Source: Lachnospiraceae bacterium (GTDB lineage Bacteria > Bacillota > Clostridia > Lachnospirales > Lachnospiraceae). Taken from it: DNA of 64,000 bases. Below the pieces are notes generated by a model that worked only from the letters and a program-made list of their open reading frames with translations, was not told where the DNA came from and made no database searches. Each line of letters opens with the position of its first letter. The first letter of the stretch is position 1. Shown here piece by piece: positions 19,001-27,442 of the stretch. A program made the position numbers and the translations under genes. The stretch lies in NCBI GenBank assembly GCA_017540265.1, contig JAFYBJ010000025.1, forward strand, positions 1 to 64,000, given 5' to 3'.

Positions 19001-20288
19001 CCTCTGTTATGCCGGTCTCTCCGAAGGCGCTATTACCTATTGATGTGAGTTTTGATATATCAATATTATCCTGAGTTATTCCCGTGCATCCGTAAAAGGC
19101 ACTCTTTCCTACTGTTGTCAGACTGTTAAGACTGACATCCGTGAGCATCGAGCATCCGCTAAAGGTATTGTCGCTGACTGTAGTTACATCCGGAGCAATT
19201 ACTTTTTTAAGAGTAGATTTGAAAGACGAAAAACCAAACAGCTTTCCATCATCTTTTATCGTTACTGATTCAAGCGGATTGCCTGTGAACTGGTCTAATG
19301 CCATGCTATTGCAACTAATGGTTTTTATATTATTTTTTCGGAATACACCAGTTCCAAGAGTGTATTTTGATATATCATCTACTGACGTTAGTGAATTATT
19401 ATAAAAAGCACTATCGCCTATATTACAACCGGCTTTTAGTGTCAGATCGCTGATATTACAATTTCTGAACGCATTAGCCTCTATAATTGAAGCCGAACTA
19501 AGATTTGCGGATGTAAGAGAAGAACATTCCGCAAACGCAAACTCGCCTATGTTTGTCAACCTATCCGCATTGGGTACAGCTGTCAGCTTTGCGCATTTAT
19601 AAAAGCATGCATAGGGTATCTCCGTAACGCAGGACGGCAATACCACGGTCTTAAGCTCACTCAGTTCTCTGAAGGAAAAGGAAGGAAAAGATGTGATATT
19701 TTTTGTTTCATTCGCACCTGTTGAAGACGTTCCCTCGCAGAAAGTTACTTTTTCACAGGAAGAAAAATCCCCAAAAAACCATGCCGCATAACCAAAGGCA
19801 TCCAGATTTCTTACAGCAATCTCATCAACATAAGTAAAATAATCCTGAAGATGTACACCCTTTAATTCCGTAACGCCTTCATACGCATCATCTAAGTCCT
19901 TTTTGTAACATAGTCCTCTTGCCTTCATTGCCTGATATGCGGCACTGTTTAGATCAATCTCCGCTTCTCTGGCATCTCCGTATATAAGCAGTTTCCATTT
20001 ATGATCGGCCGGCCCAGTATCTGCTGCTGTTACAGTTTCAGATGAATAAAGGTACATGTAAATACCGTTTACTGTCCTGCTTCCATCATTGGTGTCAAGT
20101 TTAAAACCTATATACCTGTCACCCCAATCCTCCGGGGGCTCATTATATTTCGTATCGGCAGCAGCACTATCGAGCAGCTCTTCCGAAACAATTCCGGCTG
20201 CGTTCACCCGCATATCACGATTCATAAGTATCATTACCATTGCAGCAACAATACATGACAATATCCATCTGCAACTCTTTGTTTTCAT
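16023..20288 (-). CDS. Secreted BspA-like leucine-rich-repeat surface protein
   Basis: 1421 aa. Signal peptide about 1-31 (MKTKSCRWILSCIVAAM, cleavage near VNAAG). Residues ~190-880 are LRR_5/BspA-type repeats with recurring IGxxAFxxC, LTSVxIP and LKTVVLPSC motifs. A Pro/Thr-rich linker (about 905-950) leads to an InlB-like repeat with YYFAGWYE (about 955-1030), then Ig-like Big_2 modules to the end (DVASVENGKIST is one typical motif). No LPXTG or membrane anchor is visible. BspA-type proteins bind host or plant polymers and other bacteria; the ligand here is unknown. Three ~112-117-residue blocks in the LRR region are near-copies at DNA level (offsets 336 and 351 bp). AAGGGAAG precedes the ATG. 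Confidence 0.88.
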   Translation of the reverse strand: MKTKSCRWILSCIVAAMVMILMNRDMRVNAAGIVSEELLDSAAADTKYNEPPEDWGDRYIGFKLDTNDGSRTVNGIYMYLYSSETVTAADTGPADHKWKLLIYGDAREAEIDLNSAAYQAMKARGLCYKKDLDDAYEGVTELKGVHLQDYFTYVDEIAVRNLDAFGYAAWFFGDFSSCEKVTFCEGTSSTGANETKNITSFPSFSFRELSELKTVVLPSCVTEIPYACFYKCAKLTAVPNADRLTNIGEFAFAECSSLTSANLSSASIIEANAFRNCNISDLTLKAGCNIGDSAFYNNSLTSVDDISKYTLGTGVFRKNNIKTISCNSMALDQFTGNPLESVTIKDDGKLFGFSSFKSTLKKVIAPDVTTVSDNTFSGCSMLTDVSLNSLTTVGKSAFYGCTGITQDNIDISKLTSIGNSAFGETGITEVVLNASLKSWPNAFGGCKLTSITIPGFTSIPRLSSFSKTLTEVIAVNATSIVGEQGLSGILGAFEHCSLLDTVIIPNVKTIGKDTFYGCSKITQDNIDISQFTSIGENAFEETGVTEVVLNESITSWPDAFEGCKLTSVTIPGLSEVPELRDFKDTLTKVVAENATSIAFSISGAFRDCSLLDTVIIPNVKTIDKDTFYGCSKITQDNIDISQLTSIGDDAFWGTGITSVSLNSELKDFPNAFYGCDITYVNMPGAESIDRNEFYQIQSTLETVEAEKVTSLSAGAFFSCTALTTLNLPSLKSIGERSFSYCTGLVSVSFGSAETIGTYAFEECSNLRMLNLDNVSEIYSYAFSGCPIEELSLKKILTIGEGAFSNCTQLRSVSIETATTISSSAFSECKNLESLSLRDVTNIGSSAFYGIGDDLSVKPVIAIPATQNIYIGNGAFKGNLAYATYDGTEDEWNERVSLEGDVWSVFGGAYIMFKDGTKIDPNEEPPAPTPGSADPDNPDVPTTIPDEPTPTPGPGYSDPSDIKEDPDAEYYSAVFYTCYNDVTRIYTKKNVMEGGSLTYVPEPEYNDYYFAGWYEVDSLTGVKPVRWYPGTPVYKDMVLSAVFVNSAGKTKIVIPDVEFPFNGEINIANLPDPVIVTPGDGSANNISNYAFNLLPAKAGFGDLGASGLDGYIDLGSITKNAEIYMVRGQKAFDSSVNIVSDDTKIIKVSKNGNMITAKKEGVTYLSITNKENGGTYKCKAVVVAPKMGSRKISLKAGKTENVSVVCGSYTAKYPIYWVSSNVDVAYVETSSTHGMAVVHGVGKGSAVITAYINGKAYKCKVKVAENTDASSHIPQIVHINKGQSKKLAPYKVPVRKAEWDSSDPDVASVENGKISTYLAGATVITACYEDSVYRYYVFVEDPSLINTENLSGSGKRYSLGLNSGTLTYFSGTSMDQPLIFISKKPEIVFADENGFVIGRRAGVTDLNAKINKLSVKISASVF
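18365..19090 (-). repeat. Tandem intragenic repeat of ~340 bp in the LRR gene
   Basis: The segment starting at 18365 recurs at 18701 (336 bp, 112 codons) with few differences over ~110 bp and weaker similarity further on. A more diverged third copy starts near 19052 (offset 351 bp, 117 codons). All units stay in frame. Confidence 0.85.
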
Positions 20289-20328
20289 AGTTCATCTTCC
20301 CTTCTCTATGTTGTGATTTACATTATTT

Positions 20329-20358
20329 AATATGTTCTCACCAGAAACCATCTGTCAA
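20329..20358 (-). promoter_or_regulatory. Putative promoter of the LRR protein gene
   Basis: Minus strand: perfect -35 TTGACA (20353-20358), 18-bp spacer, -10 CATATT (20329-20334), about 40 bp before the ATG. A TATAAT that overlaps this -35 has no matching -35 of its own. Confidence 0.4.
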
Positions 20359-20424
20359 TTATATAGCATTAACAGGAGTATAGTTTTGTTCAAATTGCTT
20401 TGAATAAAATCTTCATCCGATTGC

Positions 20425-20634
20425 TTACGCCATTCCTTTATAGTCATAGCCGGCTTCGGTGATGGCAGCGCTTATGGTATCTTCGCTTACTTCAGCGGAG
20501 AATTCCACTACGGCTTCGTTTTTTTCATGGGAGGGCTTTGCCTCTGTTACTCCCTCAAGGGCCTCGAGAGCCTTCTTTACATGCTTCTCGCAGTTGCCGC
20601 ACATCATGCCTTCGATCTTAAGTGTCTTTGTCAT
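20425..20634 (-). CDS. Internal in-frame start: free CopZ-like copper chaperone (69 aa)
   Basis: Inside copA, GGAGG (complement of 20643-20647) sits exactly 8 nt before an in-frame ATG at 20634. Translation from there gives a complete HMA domain: [15 protein letters not shown], then a beta-alpha-beta pattern and YKGMA at the end. This is the size of CopZ, which delivers Cu+ to CopA. The linker before it ([11 protein letters not shown]) looks like former intergenic DNA. Either one chain only is made, or both CopA-CopZ and free CopZ. The ribosome binding site and start are seen directly; use of the start is inferred. Confidence 0.5.
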   Translation of the reverse strand: MTKTLKIEGMMCGNCEKHVKKALEALEGVTEAKPSHEKNEAVVEFSAEVSEDTISAAITEAGYDYKGMA

Positions 20635-23013
20635 TTTTCTTTCCTCCGTTTTATCCTGTTTTTTATTTGTTTTGCCCTGCATATTATTTCGTATATCCTC
20701 CACAGCCTCAAGAAAAGCTGCGGTATCAACCGTTTCATTTTTCCTGCCCTTCTTCGCATCATAAAGCTTAAAGAGATTTAAGCGAAGGGCGTTGCTCACC
20801 ACGCAAAAGCTGGACAGGCTCATGGCTGCCGCTCCCACCATGGGATTTAAGGAAAGCCCCAGTCCCACGTAAGCTCCTGCCGCAAGCGGTATGCATATCA
20901 CATTATAAAAAAACGCCCAGAAGAGATTCTCATGTATATTGCGCAGTGTCGCCCGGCTTAATCTCACTGCTGCCGCCGCATCAATTAAGCTGCTCTTCAT
21001 CAGCACTATGTCCGCCGCATCGATGGCAACATCCGTCCCGGCACCTATGGCCATGCCCGTATCCGCTGTGGTAAGGGCCGGCGCATCGTTTATGCCGTCG
21101 CCGATCATTATCACCTTTCCCAGTTCTTTAAATCGCCTTACCACCTTTTCCTTGCCGTCAGGGAGCATGTCTGCTATCACCGCATCCACACCCGCCTTAT
21201 CAGCTATAGCCTTTGCCGTGCGCTCATTATCTCCGGTAAGCATCACCACCTTAAGACCCATGGCTTTTAACCCGTCTATAGCCTCCGTGCTGTCTTCCTT
21301 TATCACGTCCGCAACCGCGATAAGACCGCAAAGTTTTTCCCCTTCCGAAAAAAGGATCGGTGTCTTTCCCTGAGCTGAAAACTCATCTGCCTTTTCCCTG
21401 ATATCCTCAGGAATAAAAACCATACCCGATATATACGCAAGGCTGCCGCCGGCAAGCTCTTTACCGTTAAGCTTTGCCATGAGACCGTTTCCGGGAAGCG
21501 CCTTAAAATCAGATATTTCTTCTGCCTGTATGCCTCTCTTTTCTCCTTCATCCGTTACAGCTTTTGCAAGAGGATGCTTGGATCTGTTTTCAAGGGAGCA
21601 GGCAAGTTTTAATACAGCCTCTTCATCGAAGCCGCCGCAGGGCACGATATCCGTAAGCACCGGCATTCCCTTTGTGACCGTGCCTGTTTTATCCAAGACC
21701 ACGATCCCTGCCTTTCCGCACTCTTCCAAGGAAGCCGCTGTCTTAAACAGGATGCCGTTCTTTGCACCCACACCGTTTCCCACCATTATGGCTACAGGTG
21801 TTGCAAGCCCCAAGGCGCAGGGGCAGGAGATGACAAGTACTGATATGCCGCTTGCAAGGGCATAGGAAAAATCCTTACCAAGTAAAAGCCATACTGCAAG
21901 TGTTACGAGGGATATGATGATCACCGCCGGAACAAATACCGCCGATACCCGGTCTGCAGCTTTTGCCGCAGGTGCCTTTGTGGCTGCAGCGTCCGAGACC
22001 ATCTGTATTATCTTTGAAAGACCGGTATCCTCTCCCACACGGGTTGCCCTGCAGTTTAAGAAACCGCTTTTGTTTACGGTCGCCGCAGATACCATATCAC
22101 CTTTAAGCTTATCAACAGGTATGCTCTCTCCCGTAAGGGCGGATTCATCCACGGCGCTGCTTCCGGATTCCACTATACCATCAACAGGTATGCTCTCTCC
22201 CGGACGCACAAGAAATATATCTCCGGGCTTTACCTCATCCACGGGAACAGTCACTTCCGTCCCGTCCCTTAAAAGCACGGCAGTCTCGGGTGCAAGCTTT
22301 ATAAGGCTTTTTAACGCGTCTGTTGTGCGCCCCTTTGAATAAGCCTCAAGCATCTTGCCTACGGTGATAAGGGTAAGTATCATGGCCGCCGATTCGAAAT
22401 ACAGCTCATGCATAAGTGAAGCCGCTCTTGCCATATCGGAAGACTTCATGGCATCTGTCATGAGAAAGAGCACTATGGTGCTCCATGTAAAAGATGCCCC
22501 GGAACCTAAAGCCACAAGGGTATCCATATTTGGAGCTCCGTGAAGGAGGCTGTTAAAGCCGGAGGTAAAGAATTTCCTGTTTATGATCATAACAATGGCA
22601 GCAAGTATCATCTGAATAAGGCTTACCGCCAGATGATTGCCATTAAAAAAAGCCGGAAGCGGAAGATTAAACATCATATGTCCCATGGAAAAATACATGA
22701 GCAATATAAGGAAGCATAACGAAGCAAGAAGCCTCTTCCTAAGTTCCGGAGTCTCCCTGTCCCTTAATGCATCTTCCGCTTCAGCGGCACTTCCTTTTTT
22801 TTCTTTATTATCCAGACCCTTTTTTGAAGCGCCGTAGCCCGCCTTCTCAACCGCCTCTATTATCTCCCGGGCATCCGCATTACCCTCCACTCCCATGGAA
22901 TTGGTAAGCAGGCTTACAGCGCAGCTCTCTACGCCGGGAACGGCATTTACCGCCTTCTCCACTCTGGCCTGGCACGCAGCACAGCTCATGCCGGTTACTA
23001 TGTATTGTTCCAT
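20425..23013 (-). CDS. copA: Copper-exporting P1B-type ATPase with fused C-terminal CopZ-like domain
   Basis: 862 aa. The N-terminal HMA domain has GMSCAAC (Cys11, Cys14). Eight hydrophobic helices hold the Cu+ site SCPC (Cys397, Cys399). The actuator has TGES (294-297), the phosphorylation site is DKTGT (Asp441), and the hinge is GDGINDAP. It should pump Cu+ out at the cost of ATP. Unusually, a second HMA domain (GMMCGNC) forms the last 69 residues after a Lys/Glu-rich linker; most relatives carry metal-binding domains only at the N-terminus. The ATG at 23013 has AAAGGA 6 nt upstream; the longer in-frame start lacks a ribosome binding site. Separated from glgP by a terminator and a minisatellite. 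Confidence 0.93.
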   Translation of the reverse strand: MEQYIVTGMSCAACQARVEKAVNAVPGVESCAVSLLTNSMGVEGNADAREIIEAVEKAGYGASKKGLDNKEKKGSAAEAEDALRDRETPELRKRLLASLCFLILLMYFSMGHMMFNLPLPAFFNGNHLAVSLIQMILAAIVMIINRKFFTSGFNSLLHGAPNMDTLVALGSGASFTWSTIVLFLMTDAMKSSDMARAASLMHELYFESAAMILTLITVGKMLEAYSKGRTTDALKSLIKLAPETAVLLRDGTEVTVPVDEVKPGDIFLVRPGESIPVDGIVESGSSAVDESALTGESIPVDKLKGDMVSAATVNKSGFLNCRATRVGEDTGLSKIIQMVSDAAATKAPAAKAADRVSAVFVPAVIIISLVTLAVWLLLGKDFSYALASGISVLVISCPCALGLATPVAIMVGNGVGAKNGILFKTAASLEECGKAGIVVLDKTGTVTKGMPVLTDIVPCGGFDEEAVLKLACSLENRSKHPLAKAVTDEGEKRGIQAEEISDFKALPGNGLMAKLNGKELAGGSLAYISGMVFIPEDIREKADEFSAQGKTPILFSEGEKLCGLIAVADVIKEDSTEAIDGLKAMGLKVVMLTGDNERTAKAIADKAGVDAVIADMLPDGKEKVVRRFKELGKVIMIGDGINDAPALTTADTGMAIGAGTDVAIDAADIVLMKSSLIDAAAAVRLSRATLRNIHENLFWAFFYNVICIPLAAGAYVGLGLSLNPMVGAAAMSLSSFCVVSNALRLNLFKLYDAKKGRKNETVDTAAFLEAVEDIRNNMQGKTNKKQDKTEERKMTKTLKIEGMMCGNCEKHVKKALEALEGVTEAKPSHEKNEAVVEFSAEVSEDTISAAITEAGYDYKGMA

Positions 23014-23054
23014 GTACTTTCCTTTAAAAACCTCTCCTCGAAGCCTTATCGCGC

Positions 23055-23089
23055 AAAAAAAACGACCCATGGTATTTTACCACAGGTCG
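23055..23089 (-). terminator. Rho-independent terminator behind glgP
   Basis: Inverted repeat 23063-23089 (two 5-bp stems with a 2-nt mismatch, TTT loop) followed on the minus strand by eight T (23055-23062). It ends glgP transcription before copA. Confidence 0.8.
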
Positions 23090-23102
23090 CATTTTTATGT
23101 AC

Positions 23103-23212
23103 AAGATCCTTCGCTTCGCTCAGGATGACTTTGCATATGTCAAGATGACTTTGCATATGTCAGGATGACTTTGCATATGTCAGGATGACTTTGCATATGT
23201 CAGGATGACACT
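23103..23212. repeat. 20-bp minisatellite with dispersed repeat head
   Basis: Four 20-bp units (23121-23140, 23141-23160 with one change, 23161-23180, 23181-23200) and a partial fifth fill the 3' untranslated part of glgP. Each begins CAGGATGAC. The first unit is joined to a 27-bp head (23103-23129) that recurs exactly at 33969-33995, beside another 20-bp repeat. Confidence 0.9.
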
Positions 23213-23215
23213 GCA

Positions 23216-25717
23216 TTATTTACGGATCTTCACCTTATCAAGATGCCATATATCCTTTACGTACTCCTCGATGGTACGGTCGGATGAGAACTTGCCCGAG
23301 CATGCCACATTGAGTATTGCTGAACGAGCCCAGCCCTTCTCATCCTTATAAGCTTCAACGGCTTTATTCCTTGCCTCTGCATAGGATCTGAAATCCTTTA
23401 AGATGAAGTATGTATCAGCCTTTGAAGTCTCAAGCGTATTGAGAAGTGAATTGTAAAGGGACTTAAAGAGCTCCGTATCCTGTGAATAGGTTCCGTTTAT
23501 GAGCTGCATGAGCACCCTGCGTACATCCTGGTCATTGTTGAAGATCTCCATGGGATCATATCCGCCGTGATTCTCGTAATTAATTACCTCCTCCGAAGAA
23601 AGACCGAAGATGAATGCATTCTCTGCACCAACCTCTTCAACTATCTCCACATTTGCGCCGTCCATGGTACCGAGCGTCAGAGCACCGTTTAACATGAACT
23701 TCATATTACCGGTACCCGAAGCTTCCTTCGATGCAGTGGATATCTGCTCGGAGATATCGGAAGCGGCAAAGATGATCTCTGCATTTGAAACCTTGTAATC
23801 CTCAATGAAGACTACCTTTATCTTTCCGTTTATTGAGGCATCGTTATTGATCACTTCGGCAACGGAATTGATGAGCTTTATGGTAAGCTTTGCATTTCTG
23901 TATCCTGCAGCAGCCTTCGCGCCGAAGATGAATGTCCTGGGATAGAAATCCATATCGGGATGATCCTTTAATTCATTGTAAAGATACATCACGTTCAGTA
24001 TGTTAAGGAGCTGTCTCTTGTATTCATGGAGACGCTTTACCTGAACGTCGAATATGGATCTGGGATCCACTTCGATACCGTTGTGCTCCTTGATGTATTT
24101 TGCAAGACGTACCTTGTTCTGGTACTTGATGTTCATGAATTCCTGCTGTGCCTTCTCATCATCGGCATAGACCTTTAATTTCTTTATCTTGGAAAGATCC
24201 GTAATCCAGTCGTCGCCGATATGGGCTGTTACCCAGTCAGCAAGGAGGGGATTGGCGTGAAGAAGGAAACGGCGCTGTGTGATGCCGTTTGTCTTATTGT
24301 TGAACTTCTCGGGGAAGAGCTCGTAGAAATCCTTAAGCTCCTGTGTCTTAAGGATCTCGGTATGAAGACGTGCCACGCCGTTTACGGAATAGCCTGCGCA
24401 GATGGCAAGATGCGCCATCTTCACCTGGCCGTCGTATATTATGGCCATCTTCCTTACCTTCTCCTGATTGCCGGGATACTTTCTCTCTATCTCGAGAACG
24501 AAGCGTCTGTTTATCTCCTCAACTATCTGATAGATACGGGGAAGAAGCCTTGAAAAGAGCTCGATGGGCCATTTTTCAAGGGCTTCAGCCATTATGGTAT
24601 GATTTGTATATGCGCAGGTCTTTGTGGTAACCTCCCACGCCTCATCCCATGTAAGATAATACTCATCCATAAGAATGCGCATGAGTTCGGGAATGGCAAC
24701 GGTGGGATGTGTATCATTTAACTGGAAAGTAACTTTTTCATGGAACTTCCTTATGTCATCATGAGTACGCATGAACTTCGCAACAGCTTCCTGCACGGAT
24801 GCGGAAATAAAGAAATACTGCTGCTTGAGCCTGAGCTCCTTGCCGGCATAATGATTATCATTGGGATAAAGGACCTCAACGATATTGCGGGCGAGATTCT
24901 CCTGCTCAACCGCCTTCTGATAATCACCCTTGTCGAAAGAATCAAGACGGAATACATCTACGGGCTCCGCATCCCATATACGGAGAGTATTTACTATGCT
25001 GTTGCCGTAGCCTACTATGGGCATATCATAGGGGATAGCCTTTACGCTCTGGTAACCTTCCTGGAAATAATTGTTCCTTCCGTTCTCATCCACACGGACA
25101 TTTACATATCCGCCGAACTTTATCTCCTTTGCATACTCGGGTCTGCGAAGCTCAAAGGGATTGCCGTTCTCAAGCCAGTTGTCGGGAACCTCCACCTGAT
25201 ATCCGTCCCTTATCTGCTGCTTGAACATACCGTATCTGTAACGGATACCGCAGCCGTATGCGGGATAGCCTAAGCTTGCAAGGGAATCTAAGAAGCAGGC
25301 AGCCAGTCTTCCGAGACCGCCGTTTCCCAAAGCCGCATCCGGCTCTTCATCCTCTATCGCATCTATATCAAGACCAAGCTCTTCAAGGGCAGCCTTAACA
25401 TCTTTATATGCTTTCATGTTTATCATCATATTTCCAAGAGCGCGTCCCATAAGGAATTCCATGGAAAGATAATAAACAGTCTTGGGATCCTTCTTCTCAT
25501 ACTGCTTCTGGGTCTCAAGCCACATATCCACCACCTGATCCTTAATTGCATAGGAAACAGCCTGGAAGACCTGCTGGGGAGATGCCTCCTCAAGCGTCTT
25601 ACGGTAAAGCGTCTTTATATTGTAAAGGACGCTGCGCTTAAAGAGTTCCTTGTCAAAGGAATCTCTTAATGTTGCACCGGATGCCGATGTTACTGCGGTG
25701 GACTTTTTTGCTGCCAT
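23216..25717 (-). CDS. glgP: Glycogen/starch phosphorylase
   Basis: 833 aa, full length for GT35. It releases glucose-1-phosphate from alpha-1,4-glucans. The pyridoxal-phosphate site EASGTGNMKFMLNG gives Lys673 as the Schiff-base lysine. The N-terminal YYLSMEFLMGR and LGNGGLGRLAACF motifs are typical. No membrane segment; cytoplasmic. AGGAG lies 7 nt before the ATG. Monocistronic: own extended -10 upstream and terminator downstream at 23055-23089. It fits glycogen turnover in a fermentative gut or rumen bacterium. Confidence 0.97.
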   Translation of the reverse strand: MAAKKSTAVTSASGATLRDSFDKELFKRSVLYNIKTLYRKTLEEASPQQVFQAVSYAIKDQVVDMWLETQKQYEKKDPKTVYYLSMEFLMGRALGNMMINMKAYKDVKAALEELGLDIDAIEDEEPDAALGNGGLGRLAACFLDSLASLGYPAYGCGIRYRYGMFKQQIRDGYQVEVPDNWLENGNPFELRRPEYAKEIKFGGYVNVRVDENGRNNYFQEGYQSVKAIPYDMPIVGYGNSIVNTLRIWDAEPVDVFRLDSFDKGDYQKAVEQENLARNIVEVLYPNDNHYAGKELRLKQQYFFISASVQEAVAKFMRTHDDIRKFHEKVTFQLNDTHPTVAIPELMRILMDEYYLTWDEAWEVTTKTCAYTNHTIMAEALEKWPIELFSRLLPRIYQIVEEINRRFVLEIERKYPGNQEKVRKMAIIYDGQVKMAHLAICAGYSVNGVARLHTEILKTQELKDFYELFPEKFNNKTNGITQRRFLLHANPLLADWVTAHIGDDWITDLSKIKKLKVYADDEKAQQEFMNIKYQNKVRLAKYIKEHNGIEVDPRSIFDVQVKRLHEYKRQLLNILNVMYLYNELKDHPDMDFYPRTFIFGAKAAAGYRNAKLTIKLINSVAEVINNDASINGKIKVVFIEDYKVSNAEIIFAASDISEQISTASKEASGTGNMKFMLNGALTLGTMDGANVEIVEEVGAENAFIFGLSSEEVINYENHGGYDPMEIFNNDQDVRRVLMQLINGTYSQDTELFKSLYNSLLNTLETSKADTYFILKDFRSYAEARNKAVEAYKDEKGWARSAILNVACSGKFSSDRTIEEYVKDIWHLDKVKIRK

Positions 25718-25768
25718 AGTTTACTCCTCTCAGTCTTTTATATTTTCATGTATAAATACACGCACTCT

Positions 25769-25777
25769 ATTATATCA
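25769..25777 (-). promoter_or_regulatory. Extended -10 promoter of glgP
   Basis: TGATATAAT on the minus strand (TATAAT at 25769-25774 with an upstream TG), ~52 bp before the ATG. The -35 region is weak, as expected for an extended -10. A small hairpin (25791-25809, GTCCGC/GCGGAC) covers the -35 area. Confidence 0.5.
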
Positions 25778-25809
25778 CAAAAGCATCACTGTCCGCCATC
25801 CATGCGGAC

Positions 25810-25837
25810 AAAAAAAGCGGATGGAATCCCCATCCGC
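25810..25837 (-). terminator. Terminator of the lipoprotein gene
   Basis: GCGGATGG (25817-25824) pairs with CCATCCGC (25830-25837), loop 5 nt, followed on the minus strand by seven T. It lies 27 bp behind the stop at 25864. Confidence 0.85.
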
Positions 25838-25863
25838 TTCATTCTCTTAAACTTTATACAAGA

Positions 25864-26454
25864 TCATTCACTGAACATATTCATAAGATCGCTTGCAAAG
25901 CTGGCGCCAACCTGATCCTTTTCGATACCGGAAAGGAATACATCGAATTCGACAACCGCAGCGCCGTCTGCACATATCACCTTGCTTATGGCTCCGTCAG
26001 CTTTGTGGCTCTCTACATATACCCTCCAGGATCTGCCATGAGCGCTGAAGCTTCCGATCTTCTCTATCGGGTAAAGGTCATCTCCGCCGGTGGCAAGGGT
26101 AGTCTCCTCTATATTGTAGCTGTACTTATAGGGAAGATTTACCTTTACGCCTATGGTGTAATCCTTAAAGCTTACATTATGCCAGGAATAAAAAAGTGTT
26201 CCCTTAAAATCAGCCTCGCCCAGAGAGCTTACCGGAACAGGGAAACCGCTAAAGCTTCCTGCCACGTTATCATGCTCGTGACCGGGTGCAAGATGAACGA
26301 TCGGTGTGGGTGTAGGCTCTTCTGCAACAGCCTCTGCAACATTATCACTATCGGAAGCAACTACTTCCTCAACATCTGTGGAAGCGCTTCCACAAGCTGA
26401 CAAACTTAAAACAGCTACGGTAACTAAAGCTAACAACATTCCCTTCTTTTTCAT
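25864..26454 (-). CDS. Putative lipoprotein of unknown function
   Basis: 196 aa. Lipoprotein signal: MKKKGMLLALVTVAVLSLSAC, with the lipobox LSAC and Cys21 as lipid site. An acidic, Thr/Pro-containing linker (EEPTPTP) follows, then a ~130-aa globular domain that I do not recognise. It should be anchored on the outer face of the membrane. The ATG at 26454 was chosen because GGAGG lies 6 nt upstream; a start 30 nt earlier has none. It has its own promoter (26528-26556) and terminator, so it is a single-gene unit. Confidence 0.75.
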   Translation of the reverse strand: MKKKGMLLALVTVAVLSLSACGSASTDVEEVVASDSDNVAEAVAEEPTPTPIVHLAPGHEHDNVAGSFSGFPVPVSSLGEADFKGTLFYSWHNVSFKDYTIGVKVNLPYKYSYNIEETTLATGGDDLYPIEKIGSFSAHGRSWRVYVESHKADGAISKVICADGAAVVEFDVFLSGIEKDQVGASFASDLMNMFSE

Positions 26455-26527
26455 AATCTCCTCCATTCTCTGTGAATCCTTCACAAAATCAACGTTTGTT
26501 TTTTGTCTACTTTTCTTTGCATTTTGA

Positions 26528-26556
26528 ACTATACAGCATTATAAACAAAATTGCAA
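26528..26556 (-). promoter_or_regulatory. Promoter of the lipoprotein gene
   Basis: Minus strand: -35 TTGCAA (26551-26556), 17-bp spacer, -10 TATAGT (26528-26533), about 74 bp before the ATG. The same TTGCAA box with 17-bp spacing is found before rpsJ. Confidence 0.65.
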
Positions 26557-26635
26557 GAGGAAATTTGTGAATTTATTAAAAAATTCTTTACGGAAATATT
26601 TTCGAAAAAAGAAGTTTAGACAATTTACTCTGATC

Positions 26636-27439
26636 CTACCTGTAGTAAAAATTTATAGCCCGCATCTCTTCGAGTTCTTCCTCATCACACCACACAGAAA
26701 AGCGCTCCGTCTCACCGCGGCAGTTCAATCCGGCTTCTTCGGGTCTTATCTTAAATTCCTGATCCTTATATACCACGTAAAAACTTACCTGCTTTGCCCT
26801 CCCTGCTTCCTTAAGGGACGCCATATCCGTGGGAGATACATTGAGTGCCATAAAGATATCGTTTTCCATGGGATAACCCATGAGAACCTCTCTGCCATAG
26901 GCAAGATATATGTTTGTATCATACTGACGCAGGTAAAGGGTAAGTTCCGGCGGTACCGCAGCTTTTAACTGATGCCCCTCCTCGCCTTCAAGTATGATGC
27001 GTGCAGTCTGCACCGCTTCCTCAGGCAGATGATATGGATTTTCGGATGCGCTTATCATATTCTGTTCCCTTGCCTCGCTGCCGTACATGCTGCTGCCTGC
27101 TGCCATGACAGCTGCCGCCATGATGATGAGTCCCGCGATCTTTTTCTTTCTAAAGACACGCTCTGCAGCAAAAGAAAGCACCGCTCCGGAAGGGATCAGC
27201 CAGAGCACCCTGTAATACGTATCGCCCTCGTCTATAAAACGCGCAAAGAGCATCCTTACATGGGGAAACATTGAGATCATAAGTATAGCTGCGGGAAGGT
27301 ATACAAACAGAGCCCTGTTCTTCTTATCCTTTTCGCTTATGAGCAGGTAAATAAAAGCCGCAGCCACAAGGATAAAGAGCAGATGCTCCCCGGCATAGTT
27401 TTTAACCGTTATAAGATTTAATCTGAATACTTCCCACAT
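26636..27439 (-). CDS. C-terminal part of a split membrane protein (DUF6077-like)
   Basis: 267 aa. Starts with transmembrane helices (LLFILVAAAFIYLLI, LFVYLPAAILMISMF, IAGLIIMAAAVMAAG), then ~150 aa of soluble domain. It is in the same frame as the upstream open reading frame, separated only by TAA and one codon (27440-27445). Its ATG has no Shine-Dalgarno sequence. It therefore looks like the second part of one ~625-aa polytopic protein cut by a nonsense codon, or made by reinitiation or readthrough. Function unknown; the layout of many membrane helices with a soluble tail resembles glycosyltransferase-type envelope proteins. Confidence 0.6.
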   Translation of the reverse strand: MWEVFRLNLITVKNYAGEHLLFILVAAAFIYLLISEKDKKNRALFVYLPAAILMISMFPHVRMLFARFIDEGDTYYRVLWLIPSGAVLSFAAERVFRKKKIAGLIIMAAAVMAAGSSMYGSEAREQNMISASENPYHLPEEAVQTARIILEGEEGHQLKAAVPPELTLYLRQYDTNIYLAYGREVLMGYPMENDIFMALNVSPTDMASLKEAGRAKQVSFYVVYKDQEFKIRPEEAGLNCRGETERFSVWCDEEELEEMRAINFYYR

Positions 27440-27442
27440 AGT

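Noticed and set aside
23121..23200. Possible CRISPR array
   Set aside because: The 20-bp units are directly adjacent with no spacers, and no cas gene is nearby; it is a minisatellite.
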